Shown here: piece after piece, positions 51,841-63,339 of the stretch
Layout: each line of letters opens with the position of its first letter
Numbering within the stretch: the first letter of the stretch is position 1
Origin: Pseudoscleropodium purum
Taxonomy: Eukaryota > Streptophyta > Bryopsida > Hypnales > Brachytheciaceae
Length of the DNA: 64,000 nucleotides
NCBI GenBank assembly: GCA_963969395.1
Contig: OZ017799.1
Location: forward strand, 19,532,501-19,596,500
Reading direction: 5' to 3'
Program-made: the position numbers and the translations under genes
Notes under the pieces: model-generated
What the model was told of the DNA's origin: nothing
The model's input: the letters and a program-made list of their open reading frames with translations, nothing else
Databases searched by the model: none

Positions 51841-53264
51841 GAAGTGATTTTGATACAAGAGTAAAAATTTAAATATTTAAAATAATTATATATTGTTTGT
51901 CAATGATTTCAATCTCAAAAATAATTTAGATTTAAAGACATATTTTAGATTTATTGAAATTAGCAAATATTGATCATTCATTCAAATGACATTTGTGCAA
52001 GTTGTTTCAGATTGTGAGCAATGATCGATTCAAGGGCTTGACACATCGAGCTATAGCTGGTCCTATAGGCCGTTTCAGCATCGCCAATTTCCTTTTGCCT
52101 TGGAGGGATGTATTAGTGCAACCTATTGTTGTAGCAATGCCCAATTGCTAGTATTTATGTCCATAGAATATGGTGATTATTTCTTTGTGAACCACAACGA
52201 TGTTAATGCAATTGGTGTTGAGAGGCTTAGGTTAAAGTGAATGATTCCAAAGATTTTTTTGGTGGTAAAGCTAACATGCATGGAGGTCGTTGTGAAGACT
52301 TATTCTCTCTAATTTCAAGGAATATGAATGGCCTTGTTTGTAGGTCGGTCTTGTCTTAAAGTAATCTATGTATAATTTCCATTGTAAGCAAGTGTTCAAG
52401 CTTGAGAGGGACTTGCATAGAAAGAAAAAATAATTCTAGTATTTTTATAGACTCAGTCTACTTGAAATTATTGTTTATTCATTGTCCACCACTTCTTTAT
52501 CAAAGCCTATACAATAGTGTGAGCAATATGATATTTACATACCTTTTTTACATTGGGAGAGATTAATCAATCAATGAGGTGGGCACAAATCTAAGTCCTT
52601 CAAACAAATGGACAACAATATAAAGTGGATCATAAAGGATAGGGGAAACCAAGATGGTTATCAATTGTATATCTTGTAGCTTGGTATCTTTTTGGATATT
52701 CCTACCTTCCTTGTTTGCTTATAATTATTAAGTCTATTTTATGAAAAATTGCTCTCTTTTAAGTTTCTTTTAGAATTGAAAAGTTTTCAGAGAGCTTTTC
52801 ATTTTTTCATAATTGTGAAAGAAAGGCTCTTTCAAAACATTTCATCTGAACTCTAATTAGATTTTCATCTTCATTTAAATAATAAATAAAATTGGAAAAT
52901 TAAACAATCCAAAGTCCCATGGAACTTTTCAACACTTAAAGTTTGTTATTAATCAACAATTCAAGAAAGTAGTCAAGTAATAGAATAAGATAAATTCATC
53001 TAAAACTTTATTAAAACAAAACCTTATTCCATTTGAAAAGAAATTTTTCATTTTTCATTAACAATCCTATATCTAGGATGCTAGTGGTCCTAAACTAAAA
53101 TTAAACTACTCCATAAGTTAAAACTTAAAATTTAATTGGAATAATTGTGATGTCTAAAATGAAATTTTTTGTATTAGTAAACAAAGGTAGTAAGGAGATA
53201 TTTGCACTTGTTGATTTTTTTTTGAAAAAAATTTAACTCATGAAAAAGTTGAAAATTTAACCCC

Positions 53265-54385
53265 TAAAGTTCTTTCATGTTTAGAAGCCCAAAACTGCTT
53301 GAAAATACTTGTTTTTTGTTTCTTTATTAGGCTTCACTATACCTAAACATCAAAATATAGGCTATTTTAGCCTTTTCAAAAGGTGAAGTTTTGTCTTACA
53401 ATATTTTTAGAAAAAAACATATTTGTCCTATAATTTGTGTGTTTTAGTCAATATGGTAGAAAATACATTGAGAATATATATAAGAAAATTGAATTAATTT
53501 TTTCATATTAATCTTTAACGCTTGAAGTTTGAAGGACCATTTTTACTCTTTTGTTTTTTTTGTGTATCTAATAATGAAATCTTGTACTAGACAAGTGTAA
53601 AAAGGGAAGAAATTTCAAAAACTTAAACCCTGTAGATTGCAAGATATTTACACTTTATTTAAAGAAAAGAAAATAATTTTTTTTGCACCTTGCTCAACCA
53701 AGGTTTATGGCTTTGAATCTTTTTAACTTACAGTTCTTGTACTAATGATTTTGAATTTCTACTTTTAATGTAGAAAAATTGAGTTAAAAGTCTAGGAAAA
53801 AAGTTCAAAAGAATGACAACTTGATTTTTACTCATTAAAAAATTGTTAAGTAGAAATAGGTTCAAGATTGAAGGAAAAACTAAACCATTTATAGGTCTAA
53901 AATGGAATTGAAAATGAACTAATATGAATGATGAGATTGTTCTAGCAAGAGATCTAAACCTTGTGAATCTTTTTTTAATTGTGAAAATTGAGTTAAAAAA
54001 TGAATCCTACAAGTTATTTTTGAAGAAGATATTTTGATTGCCTAAAAAACAAGATTGTCCATAACTTTCACTTGAAAATTCCAAATGGAATGAATCAAAG
54101 CTTCCTATGTATATGAAAATACAAAATATGAGAAATAAATTTTTTAAATATAAGTTTTTGTGGGTCTTTTTTCTACTTGCTGATTTAAAATTTGGAGTTA
54201 TTGTACCATAACTTTTCCTCTTAGACACCAATTGAAATAAAAATTATAGTCCCCAAAAGCTAATGTGTTTTTCTATCTCCACAAAAAGTTTTAGAAATCC
54301 TCACAAATATTGAGTAATTGAGACCATAGGAGCTTGCTCAAAATCCATTTTGTTCTCCAAGGGGACACTAGGATTTTAGAGGTTA
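53265..54385 (-). repeat. Modular repeat family R1, inverted copy downstream of the dioxygenase locus
   Basis: Read in reverse, the right end carries the family hairpin (GGGGACACTAGGATTTTAG region at 54343-54384). The middle matches AAGTTATGGACAATCTTGTT-type sequence with a TTTGATTCATTCCATTTGGA segment (about 54040-54100). The left end near 53265 has AACCCCTAAAGTTC. The part at 53340-53460 matches 19010-19160 (AGACAAAACTTCACCTTTTG). Confidence 0.7.
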
Positions 54386-55884
54386 AAAAAATTTAGGTGA
54401 AAGGAGGTACCAAATAAAAAAAAAAGCAACAAAACCACTATTAAATTTGACAAGAAACTAAGAATTGTTAGTCACAATGGTAAGAATGCTTGAGTAAACT
54501 ATTGGTATCCTTTTATTTGTTTTAATTGAAAATGATCAAAATTGAGTGGAAAAGACAACTTTATATGTTGTTCTCAAAGAATAAGAATAGTTCTCAAAGA
54601 ATCTAAAGTGGATCCTTTAGTTCCTTAGAGGTTATTATCTTTCAAGATTCATTAGATGTTTTCAATTCATATGTACTTTTCTAAGGTGTCCAAAAATGAC
54701 ATGCTTGGATATATGCATTGAAAACCAATATCAATTGCTAATATAGTGCAATTAAAATATTACAATAACCAAATAGTAGGCACCAATGCTCCATGCTCAT
54801 AATTTTTTTGGAATGTTGTTACAATAAAGTCTTGGTATATACAATGTGCATGTTTTTTTTTCCTAAACCAATCAATCACAAAATAACAATATTGTAGCTA
54901 CATGCACTTCAAAGAAGATATTTCATTGACATTTTTCAATCTATCAACCATACTATTCATTATAAAGTCAAAGATTAGTTTGATGTCTACAACACCTTAA
55001 TTATCAAGTATTTGAAAGTTCCTCTAACTTCTAAAGCAAGGTATTTTATTTTATTTTTCTCATTCTTTTAAGATTGAAGAATCAAACATGATATTTAAAG
55101 AACATAATTTTTTTAATGAAGATTCAATGATAGATAAAAAAATTATGCTTTTGTTTTGTTTTGATCGCCACTTAATGCAACTGAAGTAGAACATGGTTTG
55201 GCTTCAAAAATATTTCTACTACTTTAAATCTTGAGGCTCTATTAAACCTAAAATCAAGAGGTCTTTTTACAAGAGTATTATGAGTTAGAAAGAGTGAAAG
55301 TTTAGGAATGCCTTATTACAACTAGCCTTGTGAGGATTGGAAAAAAATTGCTCCCCATTTATATTGAGCTTTGCACACATTGATTTCACACATCCATTTT
55401 TGTCACATCCCCAAAGTCCTACTTGTGAAGCTAATACCAATTTGTAATCATTGAATTTAAAAAGTGTCATTAGATTTTAAAAGTGATTCATAACTATACC
55501 AATAGTTTTTTTCTTTTGCAATTTTGGATTACTTTTCAATTTTTGACCCACAAAAGTTAGAAGTTTACTTCATAACATATATCAAATGATCATTTAATTC
55601 TATTCATTTCATAGTGAATTAATTCATACAATATGCTACTAGTTTATAATATTCAAAGTTATTTCAAAATTCTAACCTCATAAAGTGATACCAACCTTCT
55701 TAAATACTACACAAAAGGTGTAAAGTTGGTATCACTATGAAATTTTATATTTATCAAAATTCATTCTTATAAAGTAATATTCCAACCTACACCAATTCAA
55801 AATAATGTAACATATGTAAGTTAGTGTCACATGTGAGCACACAAAGAAAAAATCAATGTACTCATTTATGCAACAATGATGCTA

Positions 55885-56100
55885 GTATGTGAGGGCAAGG
55901 ACATGAGCCTATTAGCCTTAAACCCTCAACCATTTGAAGGTGTTTACAACACTTGTACCTATTACGTAGGTACACTATAATATAGAAAGAATCTATAACA
56001 TAGATACCTACAATATAGAAAAAGTTTATAGTCATAGAAAGTATTTATAATATAGATTCTTAGGCTTATGGGCTCATAGATTCTATGCTTACATAATCAC
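55885..56100 (+). repeat. Dispersed repeat R2, copy 2
   Basis: Same orientation and order of segments as 10745-10990, ending TTAGGCTTATGGGCTCATAG. The copies are 45 kb apart. Nature unknown. Confidence 0.75.
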
Positions 56101-57547
56101 ACTCCTTGTTTATGCAATGGTAATGACAACTCTTAATTTGATGAATAGTCCTTTTTATTGGCTCACTAGTAAAAAATCTAGTACTTGAATATACTAATCC
56201 GTAAGATTCATTACTATCATATCTTGAGGTTAGGTTTCTCATAGCCAATTTGAAATCATTTATTTTTCACAAAAATCTCCTTTGTTAGTAGCTTTTAGAA
56301 TTTCTAAAAATTTGTTATAGAGCCAAACAAATATTTCATTCACTTTACAAATAGGGACCTCTAGCTTTATGATCATGTAGACATGTGTGGTAGTTGAATC
56401 TTCCAATTTTATCTTGGAACTTGAACTTTAGTGCAATTAAAGAGGCTTTACTAACATTTACAATTACTTCCACGTAGTATTTGGGAGCCCTGCCTTGGGT
56501 AGACTACTTGGGAGCCCTGCCTTTATTTAAATTTTTTTAAAATTTTTTAAAATTTCATGGGGTTCTTTTTCTAAGATTCAAATTATTTTCATCAATATTT
56601 TCTACACTTTTCAAATATGTCATGCTAGAATTTAAAAAAATTTCATCATAGGCTATATTTATTTATTTATATTTTATTTTTTAATGATTTTGACCCGAGC
56701 ATAGGGTAGTCCAATCATCACTATGAGACCAAGTTCGCCCATTTATCCTATTACTGTACCAAGCTACCAAGAGCAGCAACAAATTAAAAAAAAATTCAAT
56801 TTTTTTGGAAATTATTTTGAAAGAGTGCCAAAGAACAAATAAATTTAATGTTGCAAATGCCAAACTCCTATTAAAAAATAGGCCTCATGTAATTTTAAAA
56901 TGGGCCACATGCAAATTTCAAAACAATAAATTTGCCACCCTCTTAAAATAGTTCCTTCTATTAAAGTGTCAAATTCTTCAAAAAGATTAATTTAAAAATT
57001 GATTCTTTATATTATTAATTTTAGAAGCCATTGTTGAACCACTATTTATAATTTTAATTAAATATTTGGCATGAAATGCCAACCATGATATTAAAGTATA
57101 GTAGTGAGAGGGTGGAAATTATCATTAGCTTGAAAATTTGTGTCAACCCAAAATTATATTTTTGTACGAATTGGTTCATTAGAAAAAAATGAGTCATGAA
57201 AGGGGCCGTGAGTTCCGAACAATAGTAAACAAGTAGGGAATGTAGGCCAAATTTTTTTAAAATAAAATAAAATAAATTTTTTTGGCTATTGAACTATAAG
57301 GCTTGATTAGTACAAGACAATTCAATTATAATATTTTTTGAATATTATAAAAAGTTTTAAATTTATTATTATTAAAATTAATATGAAATTATAAAATTTT
57401 CAGATTTTGATGTGGCATGAATGCAAGCATGTCAAACTGTCCTTTTCCAGATTATTATTTTAATATTCAATTAATTATTTTTAATTTTTTAAAATATCAT
57501 TTTAATGTTGAATTTCGACCACTGTTTCTCATATGGTTGCGAGATCC

Positions 57548-57811
57548 CATTAGAAGAGTTTTGGGGGGTCTAGAAGCCTGTTTCAGGCTTATTCCCCCAT
57601 AGCTGTTCCCCGTAGCAAGGGGAACCGTTGTCAAAATTTTTTTTTTCATAAAAAAAATAAATTCTTTTTAGTCTCCAATTGCAAAAAAGAAAATTTGGTC
57701 AATGATGTGGCAGGGGCTTGGCCACGTCAGACTGCTGTGCCGAACCTATTCCCAACATTTGCAAGCTGTGATAACTCGCAGACATCCGGAGGCCCCAAAA
57801 ATCTTCTAATG
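57548..57811 (+). mobile_element. MITE-like TIR element, CATTAGAAG family, copy 2
   Basis: A 264-bp element with ends CATTAGAAGAGTTTTGGGG and CCCCAAAAATCTTCTAATG, collinear with the copy at 12902-13164. It includes GGTCAATGATGTGGCAGGGG and the GTGATAACTCGCAGACATC region. It lies about 2.4 kb before the TBL start codon. No clear target duplication. Confidence 0.75.
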
Positions 57812-60242
57812 ATTGGTGGAAACTCCTCAAACAGAAGCAACCCCTTTGAGTTTTTTTTTGTTTTTTTTTTTTCAATGCAATATAGAAATATTCCAACTTG
57901 CACTAATTCAAAACAAGGTAGTTTATTCTGAAAGTGCTCATGCTTTAAAAGTGATCATGACACATGGGTATATTTTGCTTTCTTCAATGTACCAAAAATG
58001 TACATTTTAGGAGGTAGGTGCTTCTAGAGACTGCTTTGTTTCAACTTCTAAAATTTGTAACTAATTCCAGGAAGGTCCCCAAAATATGAAACGACTTGGG
58101 TTAGATGCCAATTCCATTTTTCTTCATACGAAAATTTACTTTCAAGGAGTTTAGCACTTTAGCTTCCTACCAAAGTCAATCAGCTCTTAAATGGTCGCTT
58201 TAAGAGCAGACTTCCTTAGTGTGACTTCGGACTCGCACGGCCATCACGGCCAAATCATTACGAATCAGTGCAACAATCGACGGAGAGATGCATTATGACG
58301 ATTCCTCTAAAGGATAAATACGTTCAACACTTCCACTTTCAATAGGAATCGATCAGTTCACGAATCACGACTGTTGTGTAATGTGTACTATTTGGGGAGG
58401 CTCACCGCTTATAGAATGGCGTTCATTGAGCTTATGGATGTGAATATGTGATGGGAGAAGAGGCGGGAGCCCCTTGGAACCATGGATTGATTCTGGTGTT
58501 TTGAATCTTCTTTATTTGGGCGATGGGTTTGACGACTGATGCCGCATCGAAGATCACAAGGAAGAGCTATCCTCGGGGCAGCTGTAGATTGTTTGTGGCT
58601 CGGAGATGCCAGAGCAATCGCACAATCAGGTGGGCGCCGTTGTAAATCCCGCATTGGATTTCTTAATCCTGCCCATAGAGAGAATCGTACATTTTTTGTT
58701 AGGGTTGTCGAATTGCAGGATTTCTTATGATATGGTTAATGCACAGTAGTTCTGAAACGGAGGTCCTCACAGTGATTTCAGATCTCCAATGCTTGTGCAA
58801 TTGCAGGGTTGCCTTGTTTTAGGGTTTAGGGTTTGAGAACTAATCTTTATGTGTGCTCTGTTGTAGATGTTTGCTGGCTGCCTATTTCTGAGGCAAGCAT
58901 TAGAGTCGTAGGTTGGGTTTTGTACAATCTTAGGTATTGGGGATGGTATTTTAGGGATTTAATGGAAGTTTATTTGTGGCTTTTCATTGTGGGCTGCGTT
59001 AGGAGATGCAGTGCTTTTGCTGGATAGAGGGGAAGCAATCTAATATTGAAACACGTGAATGAATGTGCAGTTGGCATTGACACGATTTTGTAAAAGCATG
59101 TGAGGGTGGAGCTCCTGAAGCCTGTCGTTGTTGTCCTCTCCAGCACTTTTGCTCCAGGGGTCTTTGCCAATTTCGTGCCTGTCCTATCTGTGCATTTCGA
59201 CTTTAAGCCATAGTCTCTGCACCTGCATTCTTGAAAGGGCTCCTAACACCGCGTGCCCACTGCTGATTCTAGGAAGAATCAAGGTATCCCAGATGCTTGA
59301 ATCCTCTGACACAATTCCGTTACATCTTGAGTTCAAGAGTTTTGGAGAAAGAATTCCCTAGCATCAATCGTTTCAATAGCTTCCTGACAGAGTAGTTCCT
59401 GAATTGACTCTCTTGTGAGCCAGCAGAAGTACCACACCTTTGATTGAATCCAAAGCATGTATTTTGTTTTTCTATGTGTTATCAGATGAACAGTTAGATG
59501 TGTGCGCTCTCACTTAACAGCTTAAGAGTTTGATGTGTGCTTGGGCGTTTTGGTGGAGAAAATTAGTTGGATTTTAGAATAATGCTTAATTACTCATACT
59601 AATGAGTTGTGGAAATGTTTGCTAATCAGAGCCTGCAAGTGGCGGCACACCGGATGTGCGAAAATTCATGGGGAACGGATTGAGAACATCAGTTCAAGGT
59701 ATTCCAATGTTTATTTCAATTTATCAAAACTCTCTGTTCTAGCTCTACATCATGCAAGTCATATCATACTATCTGAGATCATATAATATGTTTACGTATT
59801 CTCAAATTCGAATTGAGTTCTCTTCTCAAGCCGGCGTACAGTTACAGTTTAGGGTTTTGGCATTGGGGACTGGGGGTGGCATTAGGACTTGTTAATGATA
59901 CTCTTGCAAATCAATTGTTCTTCTCGCGTGGAATTTGAATTCTTTACTATTGAGTACACCTTCCCCCCCCTTTTTTTGACACAAAGGGTAACATTATTCT
60001 ACTGCAAACAACAGGTACTACAGTCAAGTGAAGCGAACCGTTTTGGCCAAGGTGGTCAGCATTTCTTTTGTATCTGATCGAGCACACTTTCAGCTTCTAT
60101 CAAAGTAATATTGTGCAATAGGTGCCCGGACATTGGCACGAGCTTTGGCTACCCTGTACAGATTGAAACTGCGTCAAGCGGTCCTGCGAGACAGTGATTT
60201 CCAAATTGGCAGAACTTCATTCTTGAGAGCAAGTACCAGAAA
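57812..60242 (+). promoter_or_regulatory. Upstream region and probable leader of the TBL gene
   Basis: The first 400 bases are AT-rich and carry a copy of a dispersed repeat (about 57985-58215). From about 58200 the sequence becomes GC-richer. A telo-box-like run, TTTAGGGTTTAGGGTTT, lies at 58818-58834; the reverse complement AAACCCTAA is a known plant promoter or leader element. A stretch near 59631-59698 is bounded by CAG on the left and AAG|GTATTC on the right, so it could be a non-coding leader exon. No frame here shows protein-family motifs. Confidence 0.45.
57985..58215 (+). repeat. Dispersed repeat R3, copy 2
   Basis: Collinear with 39600-39860, including ACTTGGGTTAGATGCCAATT. It lies between the TIR element at 57548-57811 and the GC-richer TBL leader. 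Confidence 0.65.
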
Positions 60243-63200
60243 ATGAAAGCAGTAAGAGTTTTAGACGCATTACACTTGACTGTGCGTTCAGCAAAGAAAA
60301 TTTCCCTCAGTTTTGAGGGGAAGAGACTCCACATGGCTGAGTACCGAGCCGTTGGAATTTGGTTGCTCCTGGCGTGTTGCGTAGGTTTATTCGTCCTTTG
60401 TTTCACATATGTCGACGTCAGGGCATCCAACAGCAGCGGCAAGGAATTACAGATCCTATTGCAGAGCCTGAGTGATTCGGGTACCAATTCGTCGAATAGC
60501 CAAGGATCGGAAGCTGAGGGCACCTCACCACGAGGAGCAACACCCCATTTACATGATGAGCCGGTGTTTGAATCTACAGCTGGGAATATGAGTAATTCAG
60601 CTGACTTTGGACTCAATAATGACACGCTTGAATCTCAGACTCGTTCTGCGAAGGTATTACCCGTCGGGACGCCAGGGGTTACAGAGACCACGGGTAGAGC
60701 TGCAGCTAGTAATAAGTCCTTATCTGATTGTGATTTCTCTCAGGGGCGCTGGGTGTATGACGAGACATATCCTTTGTACCGATCCAAGAACTGCCCGTTT
60801 ATGGATCCAGGATTCCGGTGTGAGGAAAATGGTCGACCCGACACAGACTTCATGAAATACCGCTGGCAACCTCATGACTGTGACTTACCCAGGTGCCCAT
60901 ACCCTTCACCTAGCTTGTTTTATTAACCTCTGGAGGACCAAGAGACCAAATTGGACCTGTAGTACTTTTCAGCAGTTTTTGTCTAGTTTTAATTAATTTT
61001 AGACCGACACATGCAATGTTTTTCACTTATTTCCGGTGATATAAAATCGGCAGCACTTAAATATAAACTTTACAATATGATGAACCGAAGTTTTTCGTTT
61101 TTAGACTATTATAGTACCTTGGTGAGTTCAACGTGATTTATTTATTTTCAGTTAAACAATATGATTTTTGAACAGAGACTAGAGTGTAAACGAGCTCGTA
61201 GTTGATAGGTAGCAATTGTGGTGAGTTGTTATTTGTTTGCTGACTTGTCTTAGTCATCTGCAGTTTTATAGTTTTCAGGCCAACTTAGTGGAGAACAAAG
61301 AGCCTGTTTAGAAGTGTGCTGAATGCTGGAGAATGGGCTCCGTACTATTTTGCAGATTTGACCCAGAGGGCATGTTGGAGAGGTTGCGAGACCAGCGAGT
61401 AGTATTTGTTGGAGACTCATTGGGGAGGAATCATTGGGAGTCCATGTTGTGCATGCTTGCAGAAGGAGTGCAAAACAAGTCGCGGATTTATGAAATCAAT
61501 GGAGATCCCATAACTAAGCATATGGGTAGCTTGGTTTTTCGATTTCAAGACTACAACTGCACTGTGGAGTATTACAGGGAGCCTTTTCTTGTGCCACAAA
61601 CTCGACCTCCCCCACATTCACCTAGTAATGTGAAAACCGTACTTAAAATCGACCAAGTCGCATGGAGTGTCAAAAACTGGTGGCCCGGGGCCAATATTTT
61701 GGTGTTCAATACTGGCAACTGGTGGGTAATGGAGAAAATTGAGCAATGGTAAGATACATGCAGATCGATGCCCAAGTGAATTTAGTTGCTTCGCCTTTTT
61801 CAGGAGTCGTACTTTAGAAGAAACATGACAGGCCTGTAGGATATATTCGTGGAAATACCGATATTCTGAGGTGGATTATACTTAACGTTTTGTTGCAGGG
61901 GTACACGGTTTCAAGTGGGGAGCAATTTGACAACCCACGGTCTTGAAGATGCGTTCCAAATTGCAATGAAAACTTGGGCATTGTGGATGGAAGATAACCT
62001 TGATCCGGCAACGAAATTATTTTTCCGTAGCTACGCTCCAAGGCATTTCAGGTGCGTAAGCTATCATTGATGATGTTCGCAGATTCCTCTCACAAAGTTA
62101 AGAATGGCATTTCATACACGTATCTATGGTTAATCTTCTTACCATTACAACGGCAATAATTTATCATAACACTCACGACAAAGTTCAATAACAACTGATA
62201 GAAAGAAGGGGCACAGCGCCACTATGAATAAGTTAAAAACTACACGTGTATTACGACGCTTCCGCTTTGTTCTTGTACATCACTTACTATCGTCATAGCT
62301 TCTACTTTGGGATATCGGATTCTAGCGGATACAGTTATTTTGACAAACTTTAGCTAGCATGACTAATAACACTCTTCATGAGGTTTGAATTGTCCCTAGC
62401 TTAGAATAATTGAGTGATGAATATGCTTGCAACTTAACCTCAATTTCACCTTGTTGGACCCTTGAAAGGGAAGGCCGTTGGAAGTGATCTTTGAAGATTG
62501 CTTTGACATGTTCACATATTTATTACTGTTTGTATAAAAAATGTGAGATTTTAGTTAAAACAACAATTGTATTGGGAAAGAATGGTATGGAGAATGTGGA
62601 GAAGAGTAAACAGGATACATGCCATTTACTAAGTAGTCTGTCAGAACGCCAAGTCTACTTGTTGAGGCAACCGTGACCAGTTAGGAGAGGAGTAACTGTT
62701 AACTGCTCATCTCAATTCGAGCCCTTTGGTCAACCAAAAGGTAGAATTTTGGACATTTTAGAGTCAAGGAAAGGTCTTCGGCGTTATGTCTGATAACCTT
62801 CTCAAGCCTCTTGGCTCTCAAAGGTTCCCTAGTCTATTGAGAATTCCACTTTAAGGGACTCACTTTAAAGAATCCATTTCAGAAGCGCTTGGATGATGCA
62901 ACGATTCAGAACATTAAGACACATGATTCATGGTGTATTGAGAACCCGAGCCTACAGTACTGTATGATTAACAATGTTGTGATATATGATGATAAATTTA
63001 TGCAGTGGAGGATCATGGAACACTGGAGGCCATTGTGATGACAGTGTGAAGCCGCTAACGGACTTAGAGGGACAGGAAACGACGGAAACGCCTTGGACCA
63101 ACAAACACATTCTGGATGCAATCAACCAGAACGTGAAGAGGAAGAGGGGTGCCGTCGAGTTCATAGATATCACAACGTCAGCAAACTATAGGTCGGATGG

Positions 63201-63339
63201 TCACCCAGGAGCGTTTTCTGATTTACCCCCAGACAGAGGTCAAGACTGCAGCCACTTCTGTTTGCCTGGAGTGCCTGACTCATGGAATGAGGTCCTTTAC
63301 GCAACATTGCTGGCAAGGGAAAAAACTACAAATTACTAA
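60243..63339 (+). CDS. TBL: Trichome birefringence-like (TBL) O-acetyltransferase, PMR5N/PC-esterase domains (4 exons, 509 aa)
   Basis: TBL proteins are Golgi type II membrane enzymes that O-acetylate cell-wall polysaccharides (xylan, mannan, pectin or xyloglucan, depending on clade). Exons: 60243-60892, 61356-61748, 61899-62051, 63006-63339; GT-AG introns, phases agree, 1530 nt. One hydrophobic anchor lies at about residues 37-57 (IWLLLACCVGLFVLC). It is followed by a Ser/Thr/Asn-rich stem to about 155. The PMR5N domain starts at CDFSQGRWVYDE with its cysteines in place. The catalytic GDS motif is FVGDSLGRNHWES (S238), and the C-terminal DxxH motif is DCSHFCLPG (D479, H482). An in-frame TGA at 60195-60197 bounds the frame. 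A second in-frame ATG at 60333 (MAEYRAVG), right before the anchor, is an equally plausible start. The sequence around GDS (LPRFDPEGMLERLRDQRVVF) recalls the TBL8-TBL11 clade, some of whose members act on pectin; that assignment is tentative. No disabling change is seen. Confidence 0.93.

Larger units (their letters stand above)
41472..52240 (+). pseudogene. 2-oxoglutarate/Fe(II)-dependent dioxygenase (DOXC type), frameshifted, 4 exons with an 8 kb last intron
   Basis: The family uses 2-oxoglutarate, O2 and Fe(II) to oxidise hormones or specialised metabolites in the cytosol; the subfamily is not assigned. Exons: 41472-41732 (N-terminal DIOX_N, ending CEEWGFLQ), 42367-42614 (starts VINHGVPETL), 43629-43955 and 52011-52240. 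Fe ligands H236 and D238 (SSHIDVS) are in exon 3. The third His (LTHRAIAG) and the 2-oxoglutarate-binding RFS motif (GRFSIANFLLPW) are in exon 4. Two breaks exist. Near 43870 one base is missing, after which LEVLQESCWVLV..AFVVNVGDILQ continues in another frame; unrepaired, the frame stops at 43903-43905. Near 52150-52160 a second one-base shift, with a TAG, precedes a C-terminus (YGDYFFVNHN..ERLRLK) in another frame. Each exon-length sum is short by exactly one base. Intron 3 has a GC donor (CAG|GCAAGA). Without the shifts the product would be about 355 residues, normal for the family. The start ATG begins MDHPKVDQ; a sequencing error is less likely with two shifts. Confidence 0.85.
52241..57547. 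other. AT-rich intergenic sequence with repeats
   Basis: Holds the inverted R1 copy at 53265-54385 and R2 copy 2 at 55885-56100. A short duplication, TTGGGAGCCCTGCCTT, occurs twice at about 56480-56525. No gene recognised. Confidence 0.5.

Noticed and set aside
58409..58730. Short overlapping frames on both strands as a separate small gene
   Set aside because: No motif, and the position and composition fit the TBL leader.
60149..60625. 158-codon minus-strand open frame
   Set aside because: It is antisense to TBL exon 1, which encodes the membrane anchor and PMR5N start in frame with the later exons.
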